Below are positions 51,007-58,683 of a stretch of 64,000 bases of DNA, piece after piece. Origin of the DNA: Actinoplanes aureus (lineage in GTDB: Bacteria; Actinomycetota; Actinomycetes; Mycobacteriales; Micromonosporaceae); the NCBI RefSeq assembly GCF_015704865.1, contig NZ_JADQTO010000015.1:1-64000 (forward strand), given 5' to 3'. Position 1 is the first letter of the stretch. Every line of letters begins with the position of its first letter. The notes beneath the pieces were generated by a model. It saw nothing but the letters and a program-made list of their open reading frames with translations. It was not told the DNA's origin and ran no database searches. The translations under genes and the position numbers were made by a program.

Positions 51007-51099
51007 GTTCGTGACCCGGCTGTCCGTCATCGAGGCGTCGCTCAGATGGGTATGAGGGCGTGAAGGATGCCGCGATCATGGTGGTATAGGTTCACCGGT

Positions 51100-51528
51100 A
51101 TGGCGGACGACACCCTACGTTCGGTGACCCTGCAGCGTACGAGCCTCGGCCAGTACGAGGTGCACAACGCCCGCGGCGGCACGATAGTCGTCGGCGTCGG
51201 GGACGGCACCGACTTCACGCCGGTAGAGCTGCTGCTCGCCGCGCTCGGTAGCTGCACGGGCGCGGACGTTGACTACATCACTAGTAAGCGCGCGGAGCCG
51301 GACAGTTTTTCCGTCCAGGTCACCGGCGACAAAGTCCGTGATGAGACCGGCGGTAACCGGTTGGTCAACCTGACCGTGGAGTTGCGCGTCACGTTTCCGG
51401 AAGGTGCCGCCGGCGACGCGGCCCGGGAGGCGCTGCCGCGCGCGGCGCGGATGTCGCACGACCGGCTCTGCACAGTCTCGCGGACGGTGGCGCTCGGCAC
51501 TCCGGTCGACACCCGCACCGAGCCGTAG
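51100..51528 (+). CDS. OsmC-family peroxiredoxin-like protein
   Basis: 142 residues from ATG 51100 (frame open 33 bases further up). OsmC fold with both redox cysteines: C52 in LLLAALGSCTGADVDYI and C124 in SHDRLCTVSRTV. It would reduce organic hydroperoxides in the cytoplasm. Length and motifs fit the OsmC/YhfA branch. Monocistronic. Confidence 0.9.
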   Translation: MADDTLRSVTLQRTSLGQYEVHNARGGTIVVGVGDGTDFTPVELLLAALGSCTGADVDYITSKRAEPDSFSVQVTGDKVRDETGGNRLVNLTVELRVTFPEGAAGDAAREALPRAARMSHDRLCTVSRTVALGTPVDTRTEP

Positions 51529-51600
51529 CTCAGGGCGAGGTTCATGATCGGTGAACGATCTATCGCCGCCCCTGGACGTCCGCTCATGCCGCTGTCAGCG

Positions 51601-51710
51601 CGCGCCGGGCTACCGGACTCGAACCGGCTCATGCCTCCGCGGGCGAGCCCGCCTCTTGGGCAACATGACTTAACATGACGCACCCTTCCCATGTGCCTTT
51701 GCCCGGCGCG
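51601..51710 (-). other. tRNA-like inverted-repeat element
   Basis: A 110-bp segment closed by a perfect 10-bp inverted repeat (CGCGCCGGGC at 51601-51610 and GCCCGGCGCG at 51701-51710). On the minus strand its 3' part reads GCCGG-TTCGAGT-CCGGT (51612-51628), a good T-arm with 5-bp stem and canonical 7-base loop, next to the closing arm. A long-variable-arm-like hairpin GCGGG-CTCG-CCCGC (51639-51652) precedes it, and GCAC/GTGC could form a D-stem near the 5' end. No proper anticodon arm is found and the length exceeds any standard tRNA, so I call it tRNA-like only: a relic, an unusual RNA, or chance. Confidence 0.35.
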
Positions 51711-51814
51711 CGGGAGGACGGTAGCTGATGCCGCGGTCGGAGCGCGAGGCCGTATTGAGCGGCCCACTGTCCGCCGGCGGCGTGCAGGCCGCGACGTAAA
51801 GGCAGAATGCCGGC

Positions 51815-52097
51815 GTGGACAGAGATCGTTTCTGGGAGATCGTCGACGCCGCGCGTACGCGGGCGGACGATGTCGACGAGGTGCCTGCGGCGCTCGTTGA
51901 GGTGTTACGGGGCCGGCCGCTCGCCGAGTTGGTGGCCTTCCGGGAGGCGCAGGACGAGCTGTTCGAGCGGGACGCCTACCGCTGGGACCTTTGGGCCAGG
52001 GCCGGCCGGAGAGCACTTCGACTTTGAGGACGAGAAACGGATGCGTCGCCTGCTGCCTCGCTTGACCGCGGTCTTCTACGGCGAGGATCAGCGCTGA
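51815..52097 (+). pseudogene. DUF4240 protein, internally deleted and frameshifted
   Basis: From GTG 51815 the frame reads DRDRFWEIVDAARTRADDVD and EVLRGRPLAELVAF up to YRWDLW, the N-terminal half of DUF4240 proteins. Family members continue with a conserved region of roughly 80 residues; here the sequence jumps at about 51990-52005 to another frame reading GEHFDFEDEKRMRRLLPRL and TAVFYGEDQR, the usual C-terminus. Neither frame is complete. Function of the family is unknown. Confidence 0.78.
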
Positions 52098-52199
52098 GGC
52101 TGCGTCGTACACCGCAAGGCTGCCGCCGTCGCCGCCCGCTGGCCCAGACGTTCATGCGGGTCGGCCGCGCCCGTCCGTCGAGTTCTAAGTGATCTCAAT

Positions 52200-52550
52200 T
52201 TAGGGTGATGGCTCCAACCGTTCGCGGTCGCGGGTGAGCCGGAACCGCGTCGTTCCGCTGTGATGTGCCTGCCAGCCCGCCTCAAGTGCCTGCCGGACGA
52301 CCTTCGCGACCAGAGCCGGGGCGATCGGGCTTAGTTCGAACACTTCGGACACTCGATCGGCAGGTGCGGTGATGATCGGTCCATAGTTCAGCCATGGGTC
52401 ATCAAAGGTCACCACGACCTCCAATGCACCGCCGGGCTCGGGTCCGTCACGCCACAGCTTGACCTTGACATGGCCCGGACCGGCCAGCCCGACGGTCCAT
52501 CGGTAGGCGATGTCCGCAACGACGATGCTCCTGATACGAGTCCGTGCCAC
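52200..52550 (-). CDS. Hypothetical protein
   Basis: 116 residues from the GTG at 52550; the frame is open to 52697 but the upper part is antisense to the acetyltransferase gene, and no ribosome site is clear. The sequence has a beta-rich N-terminal half (IAYRWTVGLAGPGHVKVKLW, ALEVVVTFDDPWLNYG) and a helical C-terminal half (APALVAKVVRQALEAGWQAH). I do not recognise a family; the compact size and strand pattern suggest a stand-alone soluble protein. It diverges from the acetyltransferase gene. Confidence 0.6.
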   Translation of the reverse strand: MARTRIRSIVVADIAYRWTVGLAGPGHVKVKLWRDGPEPGGALEVVVTFDDPWLNYGPIITAPADRVSEVFELSPIAPALVAKVVRQALEAGWQAHHSGTTRFRLTRDRERLEPSP

Positions 52551-52584
52551 GACGGAAGAGTAGACACCATTAGGCTCGTCGCTC

Positions 52585-53097
52585 GTGGATGAGCCAGCGA
52601 CAGAGTCGGACGGCGTTGCGGATATCAGGATTACCAGGGACGACAGCACCGGGAGCCAACGCGTTGCGGCGGGTATCTGGGCTCGTGCCACCGCCAAGCG
52701 AGACAGCCTCCTCGTACCTGCCCCGGTCGAGAAGAAGCTGCCCGGTATCCAGCACCGGCTGTCGACCGGCGCCGGTTCTCTGCATGTCGCCCACCTGCGC
52801 GGCGAGCCTGCCGGGTTTGCGCTCGTCGTGACCCATGAATCAGTGCTCGAGCTGGTCTACCTCGCCGTCGCTCCCGAGGCATGGGGGGCCGGAATCGGTC
52901 GCAGTCTGCTTGCATATACGGAGGACCTTGCTCGTGTGACCGGAGTCGGTGGCCTCGAACTCTGGGTGATCGATGACAACAAGCGGGCCGTTCAGGTCTA
53001 TGAACGGTCTGGCTGGAAGTCCACCGACGACCGCAAGATCTCGGCGGGGCGACTGGAGCGACGGCTCGTCAAGGAGTTGAGTCGGGAACTCAATTGA
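52585..53097 (+). CDS. GNAT-family N-acetyltransferase
   Basis: 170 residues from GTG 52585. The acetyl-CoA loop is VLELVYLAVAPEAWGAGIGR followed by SLLAYTEDLARVTG, and the C-terminus ELWVIDDNKRAVQVYERSGW matches the terminal strand region. N-terminal 35 residues before DIRITRDD may be a longer start than real. Substrate unknown. Single gene, 154 bp before an SRPBCC gene on the same strand. Confidence 0.85.
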   Translation: MDEPATESDGVADIRITRDDSTGSQRVAAGIWARATAKRDSLLVPAPVEKKLPGIQHRLSTGAGSLHVAHLRGEPAGFALVVTHESVLELVYLAVAPEAWGAGIGRSLLAYTEDLARVTGVGGLELWVIDDNKRAVQVYERSGWKSTDDRKISAGRLERRLVKELSRELN

Positions 53098-53251
53098 CCC
53101 CAGGCCGGCTCGCGTCCGGCCCCGCGAACGTCAAGGTCACGTACACGGATCTGCCGCCGGGTCAGCCGTCACGGTGCGTCGCTGTGGTGACGCGTCCAGG
53201 TGTCCTGTTCTGCCGAGAGGCGGGCACCTGACGATGTGCTACGAAGAGGTC

Positions 53252-53713
53252 ATGTCACGGACAGACAGAGCCTCCCGGGTGATCGCGGCCCCTCCCGATC
53301 GTGTCTTCGCTGCACTCGTCGATCCGGACGCTCTGATCGCATGGCTTCCGCCGGCCGGGATGAGCGCGAAGTTCGAACGATTTGATGCCCGGCCAGGTGG
53401 TTCGTACCGGATGGTGCTTACCTACGCAGACGCCTCGCCCGCCTCGGGCAAGACAACTGCGGACTCCGACATCGTTGAAGCTCGCTTCTTAGACATCGTT
53501 CCCGGTGTACGAGTGGTGCAGGCTGTCAACTTCGTCGCCGATGACCCCGACTATGCGAGCACCATGACGATGACCTGGGCAGTGACCGCAACCGATGACG
53601 GGACACGCGTAGACATCCGAGCCGACGACGTCCCCGCAGGGATTTCCGAAGAGGATCACGCGGCCGGGCTCGCGTCCTCGCTGGCAAACCTCGCGGCCCA
53701 CGTCGAACGGTGA
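53252..53713 (+). CDS. SRPBCC (AHSA1-like) family protein
   Basis: 153 residues; ATG 53252 chosen for GAAGAGG just upstream (an ATG at 53234 is possible). Fold signatures: TDRASRVIAAPPDRVFAALV, DPDALIAWLPPAGMSAKFER, ARPGGSYRMVLTY and ITEEDHAAGLASSLANLAAH-like C-terminal helix (here ISEEDHAAGLASSLANL). These START-like proteins bind hydrophobic ligands or act as stress co-factors; no specific role can be assigned. Confidence 0.88.
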   Translation: MSRTDRASRVIAAPPDRVFAALVDPDALIAWLPPAGMSAKFERFDARPGGSYRMVLTYADASPASGKTTADSDIVEARFLDIVPGVRVVQAVNFVADDPDYASTMTMTWAVTATDDGTRVDIRADDVPAGISEEDHAAGLASSLANLAAHVER

Positions 53714-54010
53714 GCGCCGTCGCGTGACGAGAACCCGGGCTCGAGTTCGGTCGGTGGCGCTCGCTCATGCCGTTCCGGGCGTGCTGGCGTTCCTCGACGG
53801 TGGAAACGCAAAACGAGTGGGTGGCGTATTCCGCGTAGTAGGCGTCGTCGACGCCTAGCTGTTCTGTCCATGGACGTTGGTGACGCAGGCCATCGATGGA
53901 TGTCTTGAAAATACCCTGACGTCGGAGGTCTTCATGCCCACCCGAGTCCGAACTCGGCAGGCTGCGCCGCGTTGGGACGGGGAGTGGGACCGGGCTGCGC
54001 CCGCTGTGCG
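53714..54010. other. Non-coding stretch, possible coding relic on the minus strand
   Basis: About 300 bases without a supported gene. On the minus strand 53735-53925 reads GVDDAYYAEYATHSFCVSTV and flanking sequence that looks more protein-like than the GC-skewed shadows around it, but has no ribosome site, no recognisable family and no intact ends. Probably a remnant. The right end merges with repeat B copy 4. Confidence 0.3.
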
Positions 54011-54068
54011 GGACGGGGCCGATCCGGCGGGACGGCCGGTCACTCGTACCGAAGGGCGAGAGTGACCG
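54011..54068 (+). repeat. Repeat B, copy 4 (3' half)
   Basis: GGACGGGGCCGATCCGGCGG and GGACGGCCGGTCACTCGTAC match copies 1-3. The end hairpin is perfect: CCGGTCACTC pairs with GAGTGACCGG. Compared with copy 1 (CACGC/GCGTG) the stem differs at both members of a pair. It ends 11 bases before the stop of the minus-strand gene at 54080. Confidence 0.7.
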
Positions 54069-54079
54069 GCAGCAAACCT

Positions 54080-55213
54080 CTACCCGCCCAGCCAGGCCAG
54101 GCCGGCTGGGGTGATCTCGGTCTTCTCGGCGACCTTCTTCAGATCGTCCAGGGTGAGACCGGCGCCCGAGCCGATCAGGGTCATCAGGCGGCCCTCGCCG
54201 AGGTCGACGACCAGGTAGATGAGGCGTTTGCCGGGCTCGTCGGTGCGGACCGGATGCCGGGCGGGGTGGCCGCCGACGGTGAACCGGTCGCCGCCGGACG
54301 GGGCGTCCGTGGTGGTGCCGACGGTTACGGACAGTTCGCCGGATTGGCTGTTGCCCTCCTTGGCCGCCTTCCGGTCGGCGTCCGTGCTCGGCTCCGGAGC
54401 GCGCCGGACCGCGTAGACGTAGCTGCGCCAGGTGTCCTGGGACGGGCCGCTCACCTCGGCTCCGGTGGTTTCCCAGCCGGGCGGGAGCCAGCGCGGGCTC
54501 ACCGGGACCGGGCTGACACCCGGGTCGGGTCGCACCGATCGGGCCATGCGGAGCAGGTCGTTCTTGCTGATGTCGACCTTGAGGGCGGCGATGGTCAACG
54601 CGGTGTGGTCGTCGAGGGTCCAGTTCACCGAGGACTTCCGGTCGCCCTGGGGTGGCGTGTAGAAGCCCTGCGCGCCGTTGATGTCGACCTTCTGGCCGCT
54701 GGTGTCGATGGCCGCCGCGGCGTCGGTCGCTTCGGTGCGGATATAGAGGGACAGCTCGGTGCCGCCCCACGGGTCGCCGGCGCTCACGCTCTTCTTCCAG
54801 ACCCGCATCAGGGTCGGGCCTAGGCTGTCGCCGGGCTCGCCGACGTTGAAGTGCCGGATGTGCTCGGCGAAACCGGACGGCACCCAGGTGGGCCGGTATT
54901 CCAGTTTCACCTGCGTGGGGAGGGCTGCGCCGGGTGCGGGCTGCGAGCTGGGCGTAGCGGACGCCGGGCCGGAAGCGGGCGGCGCGGCCGGTTCGGCGGT
55001 GACGGCGGGACTGTCGTCTCGCAGCGCCAGCGCGGGCACGGTCACAGCGGTCGCGACGGCTGCCGCGGTCAGGCCGGCGGCGAGCATGCCGTATCGGCGG
55101 TGCCGGTTTGCGCGGGCGGCTCGCCGTGGCAGTGCCGCCCGGATCCGGTCGGCGGGCACCGACCGGTCCGCCTGGTGCTCCTGCGCGGCGCGGATGAGAT
55201 CTTCGATGGTCAC
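54080..55213 (-). CDS. Membrane protein paired with a SigE-type sigma factor
   Basis: 377 residues; ATG overlaps the sigma factor stop (ATGA). A short cytoplasmic N-terminus (TIEDLIRAAQEHQADRSVPA) precedes one membrane helix (about 42-65), a proline/alanine/serine-rich spacer (70-100) and an extracytoplasmic domain of about 270 residues with two similar lobes (WVPSGFAEHIRHF and WLPPGWETTGAEV). Position and topology are those of an anti-sigma factor or sensor, but the usual zinc anti-sigma motif (HxxxCxxC) is absent. I infer a regulatory link from coupling only. Confidence 0.82.
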   Translation of the reverse strand: MTIEDLIRAAQEHQADRSVPADRIRAALPRRAARANRHRRYGMLAAGLTAAAVATAVTVPALALRDDSPAVTAEPAAPPASGPASATPSSQPAPGAALPTQVKLEYRPTWVPSGFAEHIRHFNVGEPGDSLGPTLMRVWKKSVSAGDPWGGTELSLYIRTEATDAAAAIDTSGQKVDINGAQGFYTPPQGDRKSSVNWTLDDHTALTIAALKVDISKNDLLRMARSVRPDPGVSPVPVSPRWLPPGWETTGAEVSGPSQDTWRSYVYAVRRAPEPSTDADRKAAKEGNSQSGELSVTVGTTTDAPSGGDRFTVGGHPARHPVRTDEPGKRLIYLVVDLGEGRLMTLIGSGAGLTLDDLKKVAEKTEITPAGLAWLGG

Positions 55214-55716
55214 GACTGCTCCCCGGTGGTCACGAGCGTGGCCGGCAGGGCGGTCTGCAAGGCTGCCAGGGCACGCATCAGATGGGTACGGACGGTGACC
55301 GTTCGACAGCCGAGAATCTCCGCTATCTGCTCGACCGGCAGGTCCTCGTAGAACCGGAGCGCGATCACCGCCCGTTGCCGGGGTGGCAGGGTGGCGATCA
55401 GCCGCATCATCGCGTCCCGGTCGTCACGCTGCGCCGTCTGGTCGGGTGCCGCCGGCATGAACCCCGCCAGGGACTCGCCGGAGAGCGGGACCGACCGAGC
55501 TTCCCGGCGCCGCCGCCAGGACAGGAACTCGTTGACGACCATGCGCTTCACATACGACTCGGGGGCGTCCATCCGGTTGATCCGCGACCAGCGGGCCTGC
55601 GCTCGCACCAGCACGTTCTGCGTGATGTCCTCGGCCAGGTGCGGGTCCCAGGTGACCACCGTGGCGTAGCGCACCAGGCTGGTGAGGCGGGCGGAAACGA
55701 ACTCTTCGAACGTCAC
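55210..55716 (-). CDS. SigE-family (ECF) RNA polymerase sigma factor
   Basis: 168 residues from GTG 55716. Region 2: FVSARLTSLVRYATVVTWDP, LAEDITQNVLVRAQARW; region 4: LPPRQRAVIALRFYEDLPVE, QIAEILGCRTVTVRTHLMRA. The FxxFV start and short length are typical of the streptomycete SigE-family (SigE/Rpo-SigE group, TIGR02983). Co-translated with the membrane protein downstream, presumed to control it. Confidence 0.93.
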   Translation of the reverse strand: MTFEEFVSARLTSLVRYATVVTWDPHLAEDITQNVLVRAQARWSRINRMDAPESYVKRMVVNEFLSWRRRREARSVPLSGESLAGFMPAAPDQTAQRDDRDAMMRLIATLPPRQRAVIALRFYEDLPVEQIAEILGCRTVTVRTHLMRALAALQTALPATLVTTGEQS

Positions 55717-55769
55717 GGTAGCGAAACGCCTCCGCCAGCTTCGATTGATGACAGCCGGGCCGGGAAACT

Positions 55770-56645
55770 TCAGCCGGCGTCCAGAACCTCCCGCAGCTTC
55801 GCCGCGAACTCGTCGGGCTTGCCCGCGTAACCGAACTCCCCGCCGAGGAAGCCGCCATGGTGGCTGGGGAACACGGTCGCCTCCTGGCCCAGCAGCGCCG
55901 CGGTGGCATGCGCGGTCCGCGCCGTATACGTGTCACCGGTCTCCTCCCCCACCGCGATCACGATCCGGGTCGGCGCCGCGGCGAGCACGGACGGGTCGGG
56001 CCGGTAGTCGCTGACCGCCCAGGAAACCTTCGACAGCAACGGGTCCTCGCGGCCGCCGTCGTCCTCGACCGGCATGCCGAACGCCGCCGGGTCCGGGGCG
56101 GGCTGAGCGAAATACTCCTCGGTGAACTCACCCTGCCATGACGTCATCGCCATGAACGCGGCCATGCCCGCGCCCCATCCCTTCGCCTGATACGCCTCGT
56201 GGAACCCGGCCCGCGCCCGGTCGGCGCCCTCGGCGTCGGGCAACACCCCGTTCATCGGGGGCTCGTGCGCCACCAGCGTGGACACGTCACCGGGGTGGGT
56301 CGCGACCAGCTCCAGGGCGGTCACCGCGCCACCGCTGCTGGCGAACAGGTCGACCGGGCCGGCGCCGAGCACCTCGATCAGCTGATGCAGGTCGGCCGCC
56401 TGATCCTGTGGTGTGTGATCATTACGCCCGTCCTTGCGGACGCTGCGGCCCAAGCCACGTGGGTCATAGGTGACGACCGTCCGGTCGGTGAAGTGGCTGG
56501 CGAGCGCGGTGAAGCCCTCCGCGGTCATCGGCTGGCCGATCAGGAGCAGCACCGGCCGCCCGCCGGACGGGGGCAGCGGGCCGCGGACGTCGTAGACCAG
56601 ATCGACGCCGGGCAGGGCGAGAGTGTGGGTCTGAATCGTCGTCAT
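55770..56645 (-). CDS. Alpha/beta-hydrolase
   Basis: 291 residues from ATG 56645. Catalytic pattern: oxyanion segment LLLIGQPMTAEGF, VVTYDPRGLGRSVR, nucleophile in DLFASSGGAVTAL, histidine in TVFPSHHGGFLGG. The nucleophile elbow is A-S-S-G-G, a variant of GxSxG common in this subgroup. Complete length. Substrate unknown; esterase or haloalkane-type hydrolysis are possible. It lies 53 bp from the sigma gene but is transcribed from its own start 33 bp or more downstream of a divergent VOC gene. Confidence 0.88.
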   Translation of the reverse strand: MTTIQTHTLALPGVDLVYDVRGPLPPSGGRPVLLLIGQPMTAEGFTALASHFTDRTVVTYDPRGLGRSVRKDGRNDHTPQDQAADLHQLIEVLGAGPVDLFASSGGAVTALELVATHPGDVSTLVAHEPPMNGVLPDAEGADRARAGFHEAYQAKGWGAGMAAFMAMTSWQGEFTEEYFAQPAPDPAAFGMPVEDDGGREDPLLSKVSWAVSDYRPDPSVLAAAPTRIVIAVGEETGDTYTARTAHATAALLGQEATVFPSHHGGFLGGEFGYAGKPDEFAAKLREVLDAG

Positions 56646-56696
56646 GCCCGTGACCTTACGACCGGGGTCTGACACTTTGTGGCCTACGATCAGCCG

Positions 56697-57095
56697 ATGA
56701 CCGTGCTCGCGCAGATCTCCCTCGGTGTCGGCGACCCGGAACGAGCAGGGGCCTTCTGGATCGAGGCGCTGGGCTACGTGCGGCGCCCGCCCCGGTGGGA
56801 CGGCGACGACTGGATCGTGATCGAGCCACCCCCGGGAGTGTCCGGGGCGGCCATCGCGATGGACACCAGCGAAAGCCCTGCTCAGGAGCTCCCCCGGGTG
56901 CACCTGGACCTGGAGACCGACGGCCGTGATCTCGACGCCGAGGTGGACCGGCTGGTGCGACTCGGCGCGCGGCGGGTCGATTGGCCGCACTACCCGGAGG
57001 CGGGTGAGCGGCATCCGGGGGAGCTTCCGTACGTGGTGCTCGCCGACCCCGAGGGCAACCGATTCTGCGTAGCGGGGAAGAAACCGGGTGACTGA
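56697..57095 (+). CDS. VOC (glyoxalase-like) protein
   Basis: 132 residues from ATG 56697 (an upstream GTG at 56679 would add six residues). VLAQISLGVGDPERAGAFWI, EALGYVRRPPRW, RVHLDLETDGRDLDAEVDRL and VVLADPEGNRFCVAG are the usual landmarks of small actinobacterial VOC proteins. Role unknown. Divergent from the hydrolase with 51 bp between. Confidence 0.88.
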   Translation: MTVLAQISLGVGDPERAGAFWIEALGYVRRPPRWDGDDWIVIEPPPGVSGAAIAMDTSESPAQELPRVHLDLETDGRDLDAEVDRLVRLGARRVDWPHYPEAGERHPGELPYVVLADPEGNRFCVAGKKPGD

Positions 57096-57163
57096 ATCGG
57101 GTTGACCCCTCCGGCAATACTGGCTCGGACGCCCGGGTGGTCCGGGCCGGAGGGAGCGGGTCG

Positions 57164-58582
57164 ATGACGCAGGCGCCAAGGCCGGAGGACCAGGCCAAGC
57201 CTGCGACAACACCGTCCACCACCCCCAGTCCGGCCGTCGGCTCGGCCAAAGTGCCGCCCACTCCGCCGGACAGCAAGGCAGGCGGCACGCTCTACGGCAG
57301 CCCGGCGAGCAGCCCGCCGAACGACGCCGGCCGCGAAGGCGTACCGAAGAAGTCCCCGCCGGAGAAGGCAAAGCGCAAGCGTCGCGTCCTCCCCGCCCTC
57401 CTGATCGCGCTGGCCGCGTTGCTCGCCCTGACCGGCGCCGGCGCCGCGGCCCAGCTCACCCGCGACCTGCCGGAGGCCACCCTCACCACCTCGATCGACA
57501 CGACCCAGCGCATCCCCGGGGAAACGCCGGACCTGCCCTGGCCGGCCGACGGCACCGCCGAGCTGATGATCGAAGGCCTGGGCCGGCTGGGCGGCTCCGG
57601 CGAGGGTCCCGCCGAGCCGATCGGCAGCGTCGCGAAGGTGATGACCGCCTACGTGATCCTCCAGGAGCATCCGCTCAGCGGGAACCAGGAAGGCCCATCA
57701 CTCACCGTCACCGCGGCCGATGTCGCCGACTACCGATCGCGGATCGCGACCAACCAGTCCCTGGTACCCGTCCGTGAGGGCACCAAGCTCACCGAACGTG
57801 ACGCCCTGGAAGCCCTGATGCTGCCGTCGGCCAACAACGTCGCACACCAGCTCGCCATCTGGGACGCCGGCAGCGAGAGCGCCTTCGTGGCGAAGATGAA
57901 CGCCGCCGCGGACGAGCTGGGCATGTCCGACACCGAGTACACCGACCCGAGCGGCTTTCTCCCCACCACCATCAGCACCGCCGCTGACCAGGTCATCCTC
58001 GGCCGGGCCGCGGTCAAGAACCCGGTCTTCGCCGAGATCGTCGAGCTGGAGCAGGCGACCATCCCGGTGGCCGGGCAGATCAGCAACTACAACGATCTGC
58101 TCGGTGAGGCGGGCGTCTTCGGCATCAAGACCGGCTCCACCGACGAGGCCGGCGGCAATCTGCTGTTCGCCTCCCGGGTCAAGGTCGGCAGCCGCACCCT
58201 GATCCTGGTCGGGGCGGTGTTCAACCAGCCCGGCGCGAACACGCCGGAGCAGCTGGACAACGTCAACCGGGTGGTCCGCAAGCTGCTCACTACGGTGCGT
58301 AAGGTCGTCAAGGAGTACGAGTTACTCGCCGCGACGCCGGCCGGCGAGCTGGAGACCGCCTGGGGCGCCACCGCGACGGTCACCCCGGCCGACCCGCTGA
58401 AGGTGATCGGCTGGCCCGGCCTGGAGGTGCCGATCAAGATCAAGGACACCGGGTCCGGCGATGCGGTCACCGCCGGCGAGGTGGTGGGCACGGCCGAGGC
58501 ATCCGGGGTACGGGTACAGCTGCGCGCCGACGCCACGGTGGCCGAGCCGTCGCTCTGGTGGCGGCTGACCCGCCGGATCTGA
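57164..58582 (+). CDS. Membrane-anchored D-alanyl-D-alanine carboxypeptidase
   Basis: 472 residues from ATG 57164 (GGAGGGAG upstream). A 65-residue proline/serine-rich cytoplasmic tail precedes one membrane helix (about 74-96); the catalytic domain faces outward. Penicillin-binding-protein motifs: SVAK (S155, nucleophile), SAN (222-224) and KTG (322-324). It trims the terminal D-alanine from peptidoglycan stem peptides; PBP5/6-type (S11 family) with a C-terminal beta-domain (about 380-470). A long tail before the anchor is common in actinobacteria. Confidence 0.92.
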   Translation: MTQAPRPEDQAKPATTPSTTPSPAVGSAKVPPTPPDSKAGGTLYGSPASSPPNDAGREGVPKKSPPEKAKRKRRVLPALLIALAALLALTGAGAAAQLTRDLPEATLTTSIDTTQRIPGETPDLPWPADGTAELMIEGLGRLGGSGEGPAEPIGSVAKVMTAYVILQEHPLSGNQEGPSLTVTAADVADYRSRIATNQSLVPVREGTKLTERDALEALMLPSANNVAHQLAIWDAGSESAFVAKMNAAADELGMSDTEYTDPSGFLPTTISTAADQVILGRAAVKNPVFAEIVELEQATIPVAGQISNYNDLLGEAGVFGIKTGSTDEAGGNLLFASRVKVGSRTLILVGAVFNQPGANTPEQLDNVNRVVRKLLTTVRKVVKEYELLAATPAGELETAWGATATVTPADPLKVIGWPGLEVPIKIKDTGSGDAVTAGEVVGTAEASGVRVQLRADATVAEPSLWWRLTRRI

Positions 58583-58683
58583 CCGCTGTCCGCAGGGGAT
58601 CCTCGGCGAGGTCAGCCCGGCGACGGCACGGCGCCCGCTAGCCTGCCGATGGTCATCTCATTCGGACGGAGCCACCGCACCAG

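Noticed and set aside
53526..54770. A 414-codon minus-strand frame
   Set aside because: Mostly a shadow of the membrane protein gene and of repeat B; only a short protein-like patch near 53800 was kept as a possible relic.
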